DNA from: an uncultured Winogradskyella sp. | Lineage (GTDB): Bacteria > Bacteroidota > Bacteroidia > Flavobacteriales > Flavobacteriaceae | Direction of reading: 5' to 3' | DNA: 64,000 bases | NCBI RefSeq assembly: GCF_947501905.1 | Contig: NZ_CANMXL010000003.1 | Span: 434,001-498,000, forward strand | Shown: one piece after another, positions 17,699-27,759 of the stretch | Numbering within the stretch: the stretch's first letter is position 1 | Layout: each line of letters begins with the position of its first letter | Translations under genes and position numbers: made by a program | Notes under the pieces: generated by a model | The model's input: the letters and a program-made list of their open reading frames with translations, nothing else | The model's database searches: none | Told to the model about the DNA's origin: nothing

Positions 17699-17947
17699 TT
17701 ATAATTGCTTTTTACGCTTTTGATTTTCACGCATTTTAGCCAAGTTTTCTTTGGTAATCATATAGTCTTTAGCGTCTTTATCTTTCCATCGATAATAGGA
17801 GAATAACGGAAATACAACAAAGAAAATACCCATAACACCAAAGCCTATGAGTTTTTGAGAATAATCTACATCCATAATAAAACCACATATGATACTTGTC
17901 ATCGAAGCCAGTAAGGCAATAAATGTTATGATTTTTATAGGTTTCAT
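17699..17947 (-). CDS. small inner-membrane protein, unknown
   Basis: An 82-residue protein with two membrane segments (about residues 5-25 and 33-52: ITFIALLASMTSIICGFIM and LIGFGVMGIFFVVFPLF), followed by a charged, lysine-rich cytoplasmic tail (NLAKMRENQKRKKQL). It begins 4 bases after the end of the ClC gene and so is probably co-transcribed with it. I know similar short proteins in Flavobacteriia only as hypothetical. The tight spacing suggests co-regulation with the chloride protein but says nothing firm about function. Confidence 0.7.
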   Translation of the reverse strand: MKPIKIITFIALLASMTSIICGFIMDVDYSQKLIGFGVMGIFFVVFPLFSYYRWKDKDAKDYMITKENLAKMRENQKRKKQL

Positions 17948-17951
17948 AGCG

Positions 17952-19733
17952 TTAAGATGTAAAATTAATTAATTCTTTCCTGTAGGCAGTCAATAGCTTA
18001 GATTTTGAAATGAAACCGTAATATTTTTCGTCTTTAATCACAGGCAGGTTCCATGCGCCAGAATCTTGGAACTTTTTCATTACTTTTTGCATACTATCTT
18101 TTTCGTAAACAATAAATTCTGGTGGAAGATGCATAAAGGTTTCAACCGTAGTTGACTCATAAAGTGTTTGGTCAAACATGACTGTTCTTATGTCATCTAA
18201 CAGAATAATGCCCATAAAGTTTTGTTCATCATCGGTAACAGGAAATAGATTACGGCTTGATTTTGCAACACCATTTTTCAGCATGTCACCAAGTGTCATT
18301 TCAGGTTGTAATACCACAAAGTTTTGCTCAATAACGCTATCTAATTTCATTAAAGTAAGGACACTTTTATCTTTGTCTTGTGTTAATAGTGCACCTTTTT
18401 CAAGTAGCTCTTTAGTGTAAATGGTATGGTCCAATACATTTTTATTAATGATAAAAGACATTGAAGCCGTTATCATTAGTGGTACAAACAATTGGTAACC
18501 ACCAGTGATTTCGGCTATTAAAAAGATGGCTGTCAGTGGTGCATGTAAAACGCCCGCAATTAAACCAGCCATACCAATCAATGTAAAATTAGCTTCAGAA
18601 ACCGAGAATCCTAAACCACAATTATTAATAATCTTGGCAAAGAGATTTCCTAATGAACTCCCCATAACCAATGTTGGAATTATAATTCCGCCAGTTCCAC
18701 CTGCAGCAAAAGTAGTCGTCATGGCAATGGCTTTAAAAACCGTAATACCAAAAAGAAGCGCAATGACGACCCAAATATTATCGATGTAATTATCAAAAAG
18801 TGAAGAGCCAATTGCTTTTGTATCGTTCCCAAGCATTAAATCATTGATAAACCCAAAACCTTCACCATACAGCGGTGGAATAAAATAAAGCATGGCGCCA
18901 ATAGCTAATCCACCAATAATTAATTTATGTCTTGCTGATTTAAACCGATTAAAAATGGATGTAACACCAAAATATATCTTGGTAAAATATATAGAAGCAA
19001 CACCAGTTCCTATTCCTAATAATATATAGAATAATGTATCCTTAATCTGAAATTTTTCTGAAACGGTAAAATCAAAAAGCACACTATCACCTAAGAAAAA
19101 ATATGATGTAATTACAGACGAAACCGATGCAATTAATAGTGGTAGAAGCGAAGCGAATGTCAAATCCAAACTAAATACTTCTATGGCAAAAATAATAGCC
19201 GCAATTGGTGATTTAAAAATTGAAGCAATCGCTCCTGCAGAGGCACAGCCAATCAATAAACTTCTTGTCTTTCTGTCGATATGAAGCAATTGACCTAAGC
19301 TAGAACTTATGGCCGATGCTGATGCAATTGCTGGTCCAAGTAAACCCACAGAGCCACCAAAACCAACAGTAAGTGGTGCAGTAACTAATGGCAAATAAAT
19401 TTTACGTTTGTTAATTATTCCATTTCGTTTTGATAAGGAATATAGTATGGATGGAATAGCATGTTCATTTGGTTTTTTGGAGACATACTTTACAAACAAA
19501 TACACTAAAAGCAAGCCAATAACAGGCAAAATAAAGTAAATGCTATTTTCTGATAAGTTGATGCCTTTTTCAAAAATAGCTTCTATAGTGAAGGTAATAT
19601 TCTTAATAAAAACAGCAACTAAACCTGCCAATAACCCAATAATTAAGGCTAGTAAAAACACGAAGTTTTTTTCGGAGATATGTTTGTATCTCCATACGAG
19701 TAATCGTCTAAAAAAGTTGGATTTAGTTGGCAC
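17952..19733 (-). CDS. ClC-family chloride transport protein with CBS domains, gating glutamate missing
   Basis: A 593-residue ClC protein with about ten or more membrane helices (residues 20-440) and a tandem CBS pair at about 455-590. It starts at GTG 19733: a stop codon lies two codons upstream in frame and no ATG is near. The selectivity-filter region reads GGSVGLLGPAIASA, where the family has G-R/x-E-G-P: the external gating glutamate is a leucine. At the internal proton-glutamate site it reads AIEVF. Loss of both positions argues for passive chloride conduction rather than Cl/H exchange, by analogy with characterised ClCs. Family assignment is secure; mechanism is inference. Probably in operon with the small membrane protein downstream. 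Confidence 0.9.
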   Translation of the reverse strand: MPTKSNFFRRLLVWRYKHISEKNFVFLLALIIGLLAGLVAVFIKNITFTIEAIFEKGINLSENSIYFILPVIGLLLVYLFVKYVSKKPNEHAIPSILYSLSKRNGIINKRKIYLPLVTAPLTVGFGGSVGLLGPAIASASAISSSLGQLLHIDRKTRSLLIGCASAGAIASIFKSPIAAIIFAIEVFSLDLTFASLLPLLIASVSSVITSYFFLGDSVLFDFTVSEKFQIKDTLFYILLGIGTGVASIYFTKIYFGVTSIFNRFKSARHKLIIGGLAIGAMLYFIPPLYGEGFGFINDLMLGNDTKAIGSSLFDNYIDNIWVVIALLFGITVFKAIAMTTTFAAGGTGGIIIPTLVMGSSLGNLFAKIINNCGLGFSVSEANFTLIGMAGLIAGVLHAPLTAIFLIAEITGGYQLFVPLMITASMSFIINKNVLDHTIYTKELLEKGALLTQDKDKSVLTLMKLDSVIEQNFVVLQPEMTLGDMLKNGVAKSSRNLFPVTDDEQNFMGIILLDDIRTVMFDQTLYESTTVETFMHLPPEFIVYEKDSMQKVMKKFQDSGAWNLPVIKDEKYYGFISKSKLLTAYRKELINFTS

Positions 19734-19745
19734 AGGTTAAATCTA

Positions 19746-19774
19746 ACAAAAAATCCTGCAAGAAGCAGGATTTT
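19746..19774 (-). terminator. intrinsic terminator of aspS
   Basis: AAAATCCTGC (19750-19759) pairs with GCAGGATTTT (19765-19774), with the T run on the minus strand. It lies just past the aspS stop. Confidence 0.85.
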
Positions 19775-19778
19775 AAAT

Positions 19779-21533
19779 TTATGATTTTAGGTTTAGCTTT
19801 AAACTAAGCTCTGTGAGTTGCTCATGGTCAATTGGCGCAGGAGCATCAATCATAACATCTCTACCAGAATTATTTTTTGGGAAGGCAATAAAATCTCTAA
19901 TGGTTTCTTGTCCGCCAAGGATTGCAACGAGTCTATCCAATCCAAAAGCGATTCCACCATGTGGTGGCGCACCATATTCAAAAGCATCCATTAAGAAGCC
20001 AAATTGTGCTCTTGCTTCTTCGTCTGAGAATCCTAAATGCTTCAACATTATAGCTTGTGTGGCCTTATCGTGAATACGAATAGAACCTCCACCAATTTCG
20101 TTTCCGTTTAAAACTAAATCATAGGCATTGGCTTTAACTTCACCTGGTTTTATGTCTAATAATTCTAGCTGACCTGGTTTTGGCGAAGTAAACGGATGGT
20201 GCATCGCATGGTAACGCTCAGTATCTTCATCCCATTCTAAGAGAGGAAAATCCATTACCCAGAGTGGTGCAAATTCATCAGGCTTACGCAAACCTAAACG
20301 CTCTGCTAATTCCATACGTAAGGCACTTAATTGTGCTCTAACTTTATTGGTGTCTCCAGAAAGCACACAGATTAAATCCCCAGCTTTTGCTCCAGTAACT
20401 TCTGCCCATTTTGCTAAATCGTCTTGGTCGTAAAATTTATCTACTGAAGATTTGTAAGTACCATCATCATTACAACGGCAATATACCATACCTAAAGCTC
20501 CAACTTGTGGACGTCTTACCCAATCAATAAGCTTATCTATTTCTTTTCTAGTATAACTATTTCCTCCAGGAACTGCAATACCAACAACTAATTCAGCAGA
20601 ATTGAAAACATTAAATTCTTTATGCTGAGCAACGGCATTTAACTCGCCAAACTCCATTCCAAAACGGATGTCTGGTTTGTCATTTCCGTAAAGACGCATT
20701 GCATCATTGTAGAGTATTCTTGGGAATTTATCTACTTCAACACCATTAATTTCTTTCAATAAATGACGCGTTAAACCTTCAAATGTATTTAGGATGTCTT
20801 CTTGCTCTACAAATGCCATTTCACAGTCAATCTGTGTAAACTCTGGTTGTCTATCGGCACGTAAATCTTCATCTCTAAAACACTTTACAATCTGAAAGTA
20901 TTTATCCATACCACCTACCATGAGTAGTTGCTTAAAGGTTTGTGGCGATTGTGGTAATGCATAAAATTGACCTTCGTTCATACGAGAAGGCACAACAAAA
21001 TCTCGTGCACCTTCAGGAGTAGATTTTATTAAATATGGCGTTTCCACTTCAATAAAACCATCTGTAGATAGATAGTTTCGTACAGCTTGTGCTACTTTGT
21101 GTCTAAAGATTAAGCTCTCTTTTACTGGGTTACGACGGATATCGAGGTAACGATACTTCATACGTAAGTCATCTCCTCCATCAGTATTATCTTCAATTGT
21201 AAAAGGTGGTGTCACAGAACCATTAAGTATATTCAATTCTGAAACCAATACTTCAATATCACCAGTTGGGATATTTGGGTTTTTAGACGCACGCTCTTGT
21301 ACTTTTCCTGTTACTTGTATTACAAATTCACGACCTAATTTCTGAGCATTTTCTAAAATGTCTTTAGTTGTTTGCTCTTCGTCAAAATACAATTGCGTAA
21401 TACCATAACGGTCACGTAAATCTACGTAAACCATAAACCCTTTGTCTCTAACACCTTGTACCCAACCACTTAAGGTAACTTCTGCATTGTTATGTGAAGC
21501 TCTAAGCTCACCACAATTATGACTTCTATACAT
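19779..21533 (-). CDS. aspS: aspartate--tRNA ligase
   Basis: A 584-residue class II aminoacyl-tRNA synthetase that charges tRNA-Asp. An N-terminal OB fold ([26 protein letters not shown], about residues 19-44) binds the anticodon. The catalytic core shows [21 protein letters not shown] and [19 protein letters not shown] (motif 2 region, 190-235) and [10 protein letters not shown] (motif 3, near 545). The bacterial insertion domain lies between about 290 and 420. Length matches bacterial-type AspRS. It has its own promoter (21552-21581) and terminator and is monocistronic. Whether it also charges Asn is not decided by the sequence, but a dedicated asnS is present at 52137. Confidence 0.97.
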   Translation of the reverse strand: MYRSHNCGELRASHNNAEVTLSGWVQGVRDKGFMVYVDLRDRYGITQLYFDEEQTTKDILENAQKLGREFVIQVTGKVQERASKNPNIPTGDIEVLVSELNILNGSVTPPFTIEDNTDGGDDLRMKYRYLDIRRNPVKESLIFRHKVAQAVRNYLSTDGFIEVETPYLIKSTPEGARDFVVPSRMNEGQFYALPQSPQTFKQLLMVGGMDKYFQIVKCFRDEDLRADRQPEFTQIDCEMAFVEQEDILNTFEGLTRHLLKEINGVEVDKFPRILYNDAMRLYGNDKPDIRFGMEFGELNAVAQHKEFNVFNSAELVVGIAVPGGNSYTRKEIDKLIDWVRRPQVGALGMVYCRCNDDGTYKSSVDKFYDQDDLAKWAEVTGAKAGDLICVLSGDTNKVRAQLSALRMELAERLGLRKPDEFAPLWVMDFPLLEWDEDTERYHAMHHPFTSPKPGQLELLDIKPGEVKANAYDLVLNGNEIGGGSIRIHDKATQAIMLKHLGFSDEEARAQFGFLMDAFEYGAPPHGGIAFGLDRLVAILGGQETIRDFIAFPKNNSGRDVMIDAPAPIDHEQLTELSLKLNLKS

Positions 21534-21551
21534 ATTGAAATATTAAGGTTG

Positions 21552-21581
21552 CAAATTTAAGCAACTTCTCAGACTATCAAA
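21552..21581 (-). promoter_or_regulatory. promoter of aspS
   Basis: Minus strand: TTTG at 21581-21578, an 18-base spacer, then TAAATTTG at 21559-21552, matching TAnnTTTG. It starts transcription about 25 bases before the aspS ATG and lies right next to the efflux-operon terminator. Confidence 0.65.
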
Positions 21582-21583
21582 TA

Positions 21584-21611
21584 AAAAGCCTCAACAATTG
21601 TTGAGGCTTTT
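21584..21611 (-). terminator. intrinsic terminator of the RND efflux operon
   Basis: A perfect 28-base palindrome (AAAAGCCTCAACAA / TTGTTGAGGCTTTT) with a T-rich tail on the minus strand, downstream of the efflux permease gene that ends at 21648. Confidence 0.85.
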
Positions 21612-21647
21612 CTCGCTATTAATTACTCTATTTTTTTGTAAAGTTTA

Positions 21648-24600
21648 TCATTTATCCAGCGCTAACTGAATATTTTCATCAATTTGAATGTTTTCAGTGT
21701 TGTCGTCTCCAGTAATTAAGGCAACTCTATTTTTATACATTCGCATTTTTAATCGTGTCACCAGATAAAATAAAATAGGAACAACAATTAACGTTAAGAA
21801 GGTGGCTATTAATAAACCATATATAACTGTCCAAGCTAAAGGTCCCCAAAATATAACATTATCACCACCCATATATATGTTTGGATTAAAGTCTTTAAAC
21901 ATGGTAAAGAAGTTAATATTAAACCCAATGGCTAGCGGAATAAGGCCTAAAATGGTAGTAATAGCAGTCAGTAAAACAGGTCTTAAACGTGCTTTACCTG
22001 CAGTAACTATACTTTCGAACAAAAGTTCTTTGCTTAAATATTCATTATCATCTAAATCTAATTCATTCTTTTTTCTGTCTATTAAGAGTTGCGCGTAATC
22101 TAAGAGCACAACACCATTGTTCACAACAATACCAGCGAGAGAAATAATTCCCATCATGGTCATCATAATAACAAAAGGATTTCCTGAAATTACCAATCCG
22201 CCAAATACACCAATTAAACTAAGCAAAATAGCTATCATTATAATTGTTGGTTTAGAGATAGAGTTAAATTGGAAAATTAAAATGAAAAAAATTAAACCTA
22301 AGCCTGTAAACAATGCACCCATTAAAAAGGCCATTTGTTTGTTTTGCTCTTCAATCTGACCTGTATAATCTATTTTAATATTCTTAGGTAAATTTTGAAA
22401 AGATTTCATTTCATTTTGAACTTGAGCGACAATAGCTCCAGCATCAGTAAACCCTGGTGATAGAGCAGAATAAACTGTTACAACGCGCCTTGAGTCTTTA
22501 TGCTTAATAGCACTAAAACCAGAATTATTAGATTGTTTAGCTAGAGTTGATATAGGAATTTCTATAATCTTTCCAGAATTATTTCTAAAAGTGATATTCT
22601 GATTAAATATAGCGCTACTATTATACCTGTTTTCTTTATTAAATCGAACATAGATATCATAATCTTCACCATCTTCTTTATAGACTCCAGCTTTAGCTCC
22701 AAAAATGGAGTTTCGTATTTGCTGACCAACTTGCATAGAACTCACTCCCAACTCACCAGCTTTTTCTCTGTCAACAACTACTTGCATTCCAGGCTTGTCT
22801 TTATTAACGTCAATTTTTAATTCATCAATTCCAGGAATGTTTTTAGAATTAATAAAATCTCGCATTCTTTCAGCCATTGTGATAAGTTCGACATAATCAT
22901 CACCTTCAATTTCAATATTTATTGGAGCACCAGCAGGTGGACCAGCAGCATCTTTTTCAACTGAAATTAACACACCAGGATAAATTCCTACTAATGCCTC
23001 TTGAACTTTTTGACGCAATAACTCACTATCTTCACCACGTCTGTACTTATACTCACGCATAGAGGCTGTGATTTTTCCTTTATGCGGCATTTCTGCATCA
23101 GAACCTCCATCAGTTTGAGGATTTCCTGCTCCGGCACCTACCTGAGAGACAGCGCTTTCTACTAAGAAATTGTAACCATCATCTGTATATTGAGAGTCAT
23201 TTAAAACCGTATATACCTTTTGCTCTATTTCTTTGGTGATAGCATTTGTTTTGTCAATATCTGTTCCTTGAGGATATTCTATATAAACAATGATTTGATT
23301 AGGCTTATTATCCGGAAAGAATTCAACTTTTGTTCTTTGTGAAGCTAATGACCCACCAAAAGCCATGAAGGAGATTATTAATAAAAGGAAAGTTCCACCA
23401 ACTAACCAATATGGACTTCTACCTGATAATGCACCACGAAGCTTTCTTTCATACCAATTTTCTAATCTTGGTAAAGTTTTATTTTGAAAGCTATTTGCCC
23501 AACCACGAAGAAACAATCTATATACCCAAAGCATAATTGCCGTAAAAACCATTAATGTACCTAAACCTCTATAATCTCCACCAAAAATGAAAGCAATAAC
23601 TCCAATTGCTGCCATTATAATAGTAGTTCGTATAATTTTCTTTAAAGGCATGTCCTTATCTTCAGTATTCATGAATTCTGATACTAACACCGAATTAAAA
23701 AATATAGCAACGAATAAAGAAGATCCTAATACTGTAGCTAAAGTTATTGGTAGTAGTTTCATAAATTCACCCATAACCCCAGGCCATAAACCTAAAGGAA
23801 TAAAAGCAGCAACCGTTGTAGCTGTTGAAATAATAATTGGAAAAGCAATTTCGCCTATACCTTTCTTTGCAGCTTCAATACGACTCATACCTTCTTGGTC
23901 CATAAGGCGATAGACATTCTCAACGACCACAATTCCATTATCAACTAACATTCCAAGTCCCATAATAAGACCAAAAAGAATCATAGTATTTAATGTGTAA
24001 CCAAACATGTTTAAAATCATAAGAGACATAAACATGGACATTGGTATTGCAAACCCAACAAAAATGGCATTTTTAAACCCTAAGAAGAACATTAAAACGG
24101 TTACAACTAGTATAACACCAAAAAGAATATTATTTACCAAATCATCTACCTGACCAAGAGTCACTGAAGACTGGTCATTGGTAATAGAGACTTCTAAATC
24201 TTGAGGAAATACATCTGCAATTGCTTTTTCTACAATCTCTTTTACTTGGTCAGTAGCAGCAACCATATTTTCACCAGCACGTTTCTTTACATCTAGCATT
24301 ACTACGCGCTCACCAACAAGGGTATTCCCTTTTTTTCGAGCATATGTTGTTCTATCTTTTTCTTTAAAGGAAACTTCAGCGACGTCTTTTAAATAAATAG
24401 GATTTCCATTCTCGGATTTCACAACAAAATTATCTAACTCAGAAGGCTTTTCAACTTCACCCAAAATTCTAATAGTACGACGTTGACCACTAGTAATAAA
24501 GTTGCCAGCAGACATAGTAACATTACCATTACCAATTGCTTGCATGACATCTCCATAACTAACCTGAGCAGCCATCATTTTGTATACATCAACAGCAACT

Positions 24601-25205
24601 TCAACCTCCATGTCTTGAACACCACGAATATCTACTTTCTTTATTTCTAGTAGATTTTCTATTTCATCTTGAAGATATTCACCAAATTCTTTGAGTCTTA
24701 CAACGGTATAATCACCTGATATATTAATATTAAGGATTGGCATTTCCTCAGACATACTTAATGCAAAGACATTAGGTTCAATTTTTGCGTCGTTAAATGT
24801 CGGCCAATCTTCACTAGAGGTTTCTGTATCTATTTCATCCTTTACTTTTTGTTTAGCTTCAGGAATAGATAATTCTTCATCAAACTCAACAATAATCATT
24901 GAGTAATCTTCTTGAGATGTTGATGTGATTTCTACAACGTTACTTATAGTTTTAAGTTTGTCTTCTAAAGGGTCCGTAATTAATTTCTCAATATCTTCAG
25001 CTGTATTTCCAAAGAAAGGAGTACTTATATAAATCTTGGTTTCTTTAATTTCGGGAAAATTCTCTCTAGGCATTTCAAAAAAAGCTGAAACCCCTAAGAA
25101 GAATATAACAGCCATGACCACATACATGGTCGTTTTGTTATTAATAGCCCATGATGATAAAGGAAACTCTTTATTAACTTTTTTAGTGCTTTTCTTTTTA
25201 GCCAT
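21648..25205 (-). CDS. RND efflux permease, AcrB/HAE1-like
   Basis: A 1185-residue inner-membrane proton/drug antiporter of the resistance-nodulation-division family. Topology is the usual duplicated 6+6 helices with two large periplasmic loops. Typical segments include PRENFPEIKETKIYISTPFFGNTAEDIEKLITDPLE near the N-terminus, the TM4 helix GLIMGLGMLVDNGIVVVENVYRLM with its essential aspartate, and GIISLAGIVVNNGVVLLDYAQLLI in the second half. It is about 130 residues longer than AcrB, with extra length at the centre (residues ~505-580) and the C-terminus. Last gene of a TetR-TolC-MFP-RND operon, starting 3 bases after the adaptor gene. Substrate unknown. Confidence 0.94.
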   Translation of the reverse strand: MAKKKSTKKVNKEFPLSSWAINNKTTMYVVMAVIFFLGVSAFFEMPRENFPEIKETKIYISTPFFGNTAEDIEKLITDPLEDKLKTISNVVEITSTSQEDYSMIIVEFDEELSIPEAKQKVKDEIDTETSSEDWPTFNDAKIEPNVFALSMSEEMPILNINISGDYTVVRLKEFGEYLQDEIENLLEIKKVDIRGVQDMEVEVAVDVYKMMAAQVSYGDVMQAIGNGNVTMSAGNFITSGQRRTIRILGEVEKPSELDNFVVKSENGNPIYLKDVAEVSFKEKDRTTYARKKGNTLVGERVVMLDVKKRAGENMVAATDQVKEIVEKAIADVFPQDLEVSITNDQSSVTLGQVDDLVNNILFGVILVVTVLMFFLGFKNAIFVGFAIPMSMFMSLMILNMFGYTLNTMILFGLIMGLGMLVDNGIVVVENVYRLMDQEGMSRIEAAKKGIGEIAFPIIISTATTVAAFIPLGLWPGVMGEFMKLLPITLATVLGSSLFVAIFFNSVLVSEFMNTEDKDMPLKKIIRTTIIMAAIGVIAFIFGGDYRGLGTLMVFTAIMLWVYRLFLRGWANSFQNKTLPRLENWYERKLRGALSGRSPYWLVGGTFLLLIISFMAFGGSLASQRTKVEFFPDNKPNQIIVYIEYPQGTDIDKTNAITKEIEQKVYTVLNDSQYTDDGYNFLVESAVSQVGAGAGNPQTDGGSDAEMPHKGKITASMREYKYRRGEDSELLRQKVQEALVGIYPGVLISVEKDAAGPPAGAPINIEIEGDDYVELITMAERMRDFINSKNIPGIDELKIDVNKDKPGMQVVVDREKAGELGVSSMQVGQQIRNSIFGAKAGVYKEDGEDYDIYVRFNKENRYNSSAIFNQNITFRNNSGKIIEIPISTLAKQSNNSGFSAIKHKDSRRVVTVYSALSPGFTDAGAIVAQVQNEMKSFQNLPKNIKIDYTGQIEEQNKQMAFLMGALFTGLGLIFFILIFQFNSISKPTIIMIAILLSLIGVFGGLVISGNPFVIMMTMMGIISLAGIVVNNGVVLLDYAQLLIDRKKNELDLDDNEYLSKELLFESIVTAGKARLRPVLLTAITTILGLIPLAIGFNINFFTMFKDFNPNIYMGGDNVIFWGPLAWTVIYGLLIATFLTLIVVPILFYLVTRLKMRMYKNRVALITGDDNTENIQIDENIQLALDK

Positions 25206-25207
25206 AA

Positions 25208-26395
25208 CTATTCGTTTTTATAATCTAGAACTTTTACAGTCTGCCCATTTTTAACGCTTCTGGCGCCTTCCTGAATAATTTCAGAGCCGTTTTCAATACC
25301 CTTTATAACCTCTATAACATCACCTTGCGTTTTACCTGTTTGAATGATAACACGTTGAGCAACTCCTTCTCCATTGTCTTTTTTGTTATTTACTATATAG
25401 ATATACTGTTCTCCATTAGCATTCTCAGAAATGATACTTTGTGGAATTAAAAGTGCTTCTTTATTAGTGTAGTCATTAATCTTTACCTTAGCTGTGAGGT
25501 TTGGTTTTATACTTCTGTCTTTATTTGGTACACCTATCTCAACTTTAAAGGTGCGATTAGAAGGGTTTATAAAGTCACCAGCTTGACGCACTTTGGCATT
25601 CATCTTTTTTCCTAAGATTGGAAATTCTACTTCTACATTTTTATCTTTTGTAACATTAGAGATATAGCGTTCAGGGACATCAGTTTCTATATACATATTG
25701 TCTAGGTTTACAATACGCATTAATTCTGATTGACCAGCACCAACAACACTTCCTTGTTCCGTAATGATATCGTCAATAGTTCCAGAGAAAGGAGCTTTCA
25801 CAATTGTTTTACCTATTTGTTGTTTTATTTGGTTTACTGCCTGGCTTTGCGCTTCGTAATTAGATTTGGCTTGTAAGTACTGAATTTCACTACCTATCTT
25901 TTGATTCCAAAGACGTTCTTGGCGTTCAAAAGTTGTCTTGGCTAGGGTTGCTTGAATCTCTACTTGTGCTAATTGTTGACTCATTCCGCCATCATCAATT
26001 TTTGCAAGTATTTGCCCTTTACTTACTTTTTGTCCTTCAGTAACATATACTTTTGTTAGAACACCTGAATATTCAGGAAAAATGACCAAGTTATTTTTAG
26101 TACTAACATTCCCTTGAAGCTCTACATAGTGATTAAATACATCTTGTTTTGCTGTAAATGTTGTAATTAAAGGCACTTTTTTTGTAGTATCTAACACTGC
26201 AATTTTTGTGTCAAGTTGTTTTAATTGCTCAGAGATTTCTTGTTGTTTTGCAACTATTTCAGCTCGCTTTTTTCTTATATCTTCTAAGTTTTCTGTTTCA
26301 ATAACAGCTTCCACAGATTTACTTTTTTCTTCACCACAAGAAGTGATAAGTACGCCGATTAATAATAGTGGTAATATATGTTTCATGATTTTCAT
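25208..26395 (-). CDS. RND efflux periplasmic adaptor (membrane fusion protein)
   Basis: A 395-residue lipoprotein (LITSC, Cys20) of the HlyD/AcrA type. A coiled-coil region at about 35-70 (IRKKRAEIVAKQQEISEQLKQLDTKI) precedes the barrel-sandwich: GVLTKVYVTEGQKVSKGQILAKID (lipoyl-like half 1), an alpha hairpin (QVEIQATLAKTTFERQERLWNQ), and IVKAPFSGTIDDIITEQGSVVGAG (half 2). Beta-barrel and membrane-proximal domains follow. The additional N-terminal coiled coil before the lipoyl domain is an elaboration. It links the permease to the TolC-like channel. An alternative start is Met4. Confidence 0.92.
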   Translation of the reverse strand: MKIMKHILPLLLIGVLITSCGEEKSKSVEAVIETENLEDIRKKRAEIVAKQQEISEQLKQLDTKIAVLDTTKKVPLITTFTAKQDVFNHYVELQGNVSTKNNLVIFPEYSGVLTKVYVTEGQKVSKGQILAKIDDGGMSQQLAQVEIQATLAKTTFERQERLWNQKIGSEIQYLQAKSNYEAQSQAVNQIKQQIGKTIVKAPFSGTIDDIITEQGSVVGAGQSELMRIVNLDNMYIETDVPERYISNVTKDKNVEVEFPILGKKMNAKVRQAGDFINPSNRTFKVEIGVPNKDRSIKPNLTAKVKINDYTNKEALLIPQSIISENANGEQYIYIVNNKKDNGEGVAQRVIIQTGKTQGDVIEVIKGIENGSEIIQEGARSVKNGQTVKVLDYKNE

Positions 26396-26409
26396 GTTTT
26401 TTGGAATAA

Positions 26410-27753
26410 TTAGTTGTCAGATGTTTTATTGGTAATCGTTTCAAGCTCTGCTTTTGTATTAACTACATCTAGCATCGTTTGTAATAATTCTTGTTGCGCC
26501 GTATAAAGTTGAGTTTGAGCCTGTCTAAGCTCAAAACTAGATGCTATACCTTCAAAAAATTTAGTTTGATTCTTCTTTTCAATACGCTCAGCCAAAGCTA
26601 AATTTTGCTTTTTGTTTGTGTAATCTTCAACAGCAAAACGGTAATTGCTTTTTGCTGATTCAATTTGAAGATTTAAACGTTGTTGTGTCTCTGTTAAATC
26701 ATCTCTAGATTTTTCAAGATTTATTTTTGCACGCTGCGTTGCAGCACTTCGTTTCCCTGAACTAAAAATTGGAACGTTGAGGTTAATACCAACTGTTGAG
26801 AAACCAAACCAACGATTGTTACTATCTAAGAAGACAAAGTCATCATTAAAACTATTATAACCTCCATTTAAGAATGCACTAAGGCTAGGTAAAGCTTTAC
26901 TTTTTTCTAGTTTAAGTAGTAGCTCTTTAGATTTTGTGTCATTAGCAGCAATCTTATAATCAATAGTAGATTCTACATCATTTTCATTATCTATATTTTG
27001 TAGAGAAATGTTTTGAATTGCAAGTGTTTCTAAATCATCTGTTAGCTTTATTGTCGCATTGAATTCTATACCAAGTGTAATATTTAGCATTTGATAGGCT
27101 ATGCCTCGCAAACGCTCTGTGTTATTAAGATTACTCTTAAGATTAGATAATGTAATTTGTAATTGCTCAACACTTTCTTCTTCCTCTAAGCCATTCTCAT
27201 ATATTTTTGTGGTCTCATAAAGATTTTTTTCAAGCACATCAATATTCTTCTCAATAATTTCTAGACTTTCTTCAGATAGTAATACATTACCATAAGCATT
27301 GATTACAGATTTTCGTACTTCTAAATCTGTTTTGACTTTGGCGTTTTCAGAAATTTCTAAAAAGACTTTTGCAGATTGAAGCCCTACTATGTATGAGCCA
27401 TCAAATAGTAATTGATTTAAAGTCGCAGTGGCTGTGGCATTTTGTTTAGTTCCAAAAATAACTTCTGCAAATTCACCAGGATTACCACCAAAAAACTCCG
27501 CAGGTATTACAGAAACTTGTTGCTTTAAAAAGTTTTGGTAGTTTACAGTAGCATCTAATTGAGGCAAACCTGTTGCTGTGGTTTCCCATTTTTGCTGTTT
27601 GGCAGCGTCAATATCTCGAGCTGCATTTTTTGATTGTCTGTTATTTTCTAAAGCATAATCTATAGCTTCTTGGAGGCTAAAGCTACTTGGTATGTCTTGT
27701 GCATAACCAAAGCTAAATAGCAAAAGAAAACAAAAAAATAATTGGTGTTTCAT
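26410..27753 (-). CDS. TolC family outer-membrane efflux channel
   Basis: A 447-residue outer-membrane factor with a signal peptide ending GYAQ. The mature protein begins with SFSLQEAIDYALENNRQSKNAARDIDAA, the standard OEP start, and shows two homologous halves of long helices with short beta strands (ATATLNQLLFDGSYIVGLQSAK; STVGINLNVPIFSSGKRSAAT). The second half ends with the helical LRQAQTQLYTAQQELLQTMLDVVNTKAELE. It lies between the TetR gene (6 bases) and the adaptor gene (14 bases), in the order regulator, channel, adaptor, pump. Confidence 0.93.
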   Translation of the reverse strand: MKHQLFFCFLLLFSFGYAQDIPSSFSLQEAIDYALENNRQSKNAARDIDAAKQQKWETTATGLPQLDATVNYQNFLKQQVSVIPAEFFGGNPGEFAEVIFGTKQNATATATLNQLLFDGSYIVGLQSAKVFLEISENAKVKTDLEVRKSVINAYGNVLLSEESLEIIEKNIDVLEKNLYETTKIYENGLEEEESVEQLQITLSNLKSNLNNTERLRGIAYQMLNITLGIEFNATIKLTDDLETLAIQNISLQNIDNENDVESTIDYKIAANDTKSKELLLKLEKSKALPSLSAFLNGGYNSFNDDFVFLDSNNRWFGFSTVGINLNVPIFSSGKRSAATQRAKINLEKSRDDLTETQQRLNLQIESAKSNYRFAVEDYTNKKQNLALAERIEKKNQTKFFEGIASSFELRQAQTQLYTAQQELLQTMLDVVNTKAELETITNKTSDN

Positions 27754-27759
27754 TATGGT

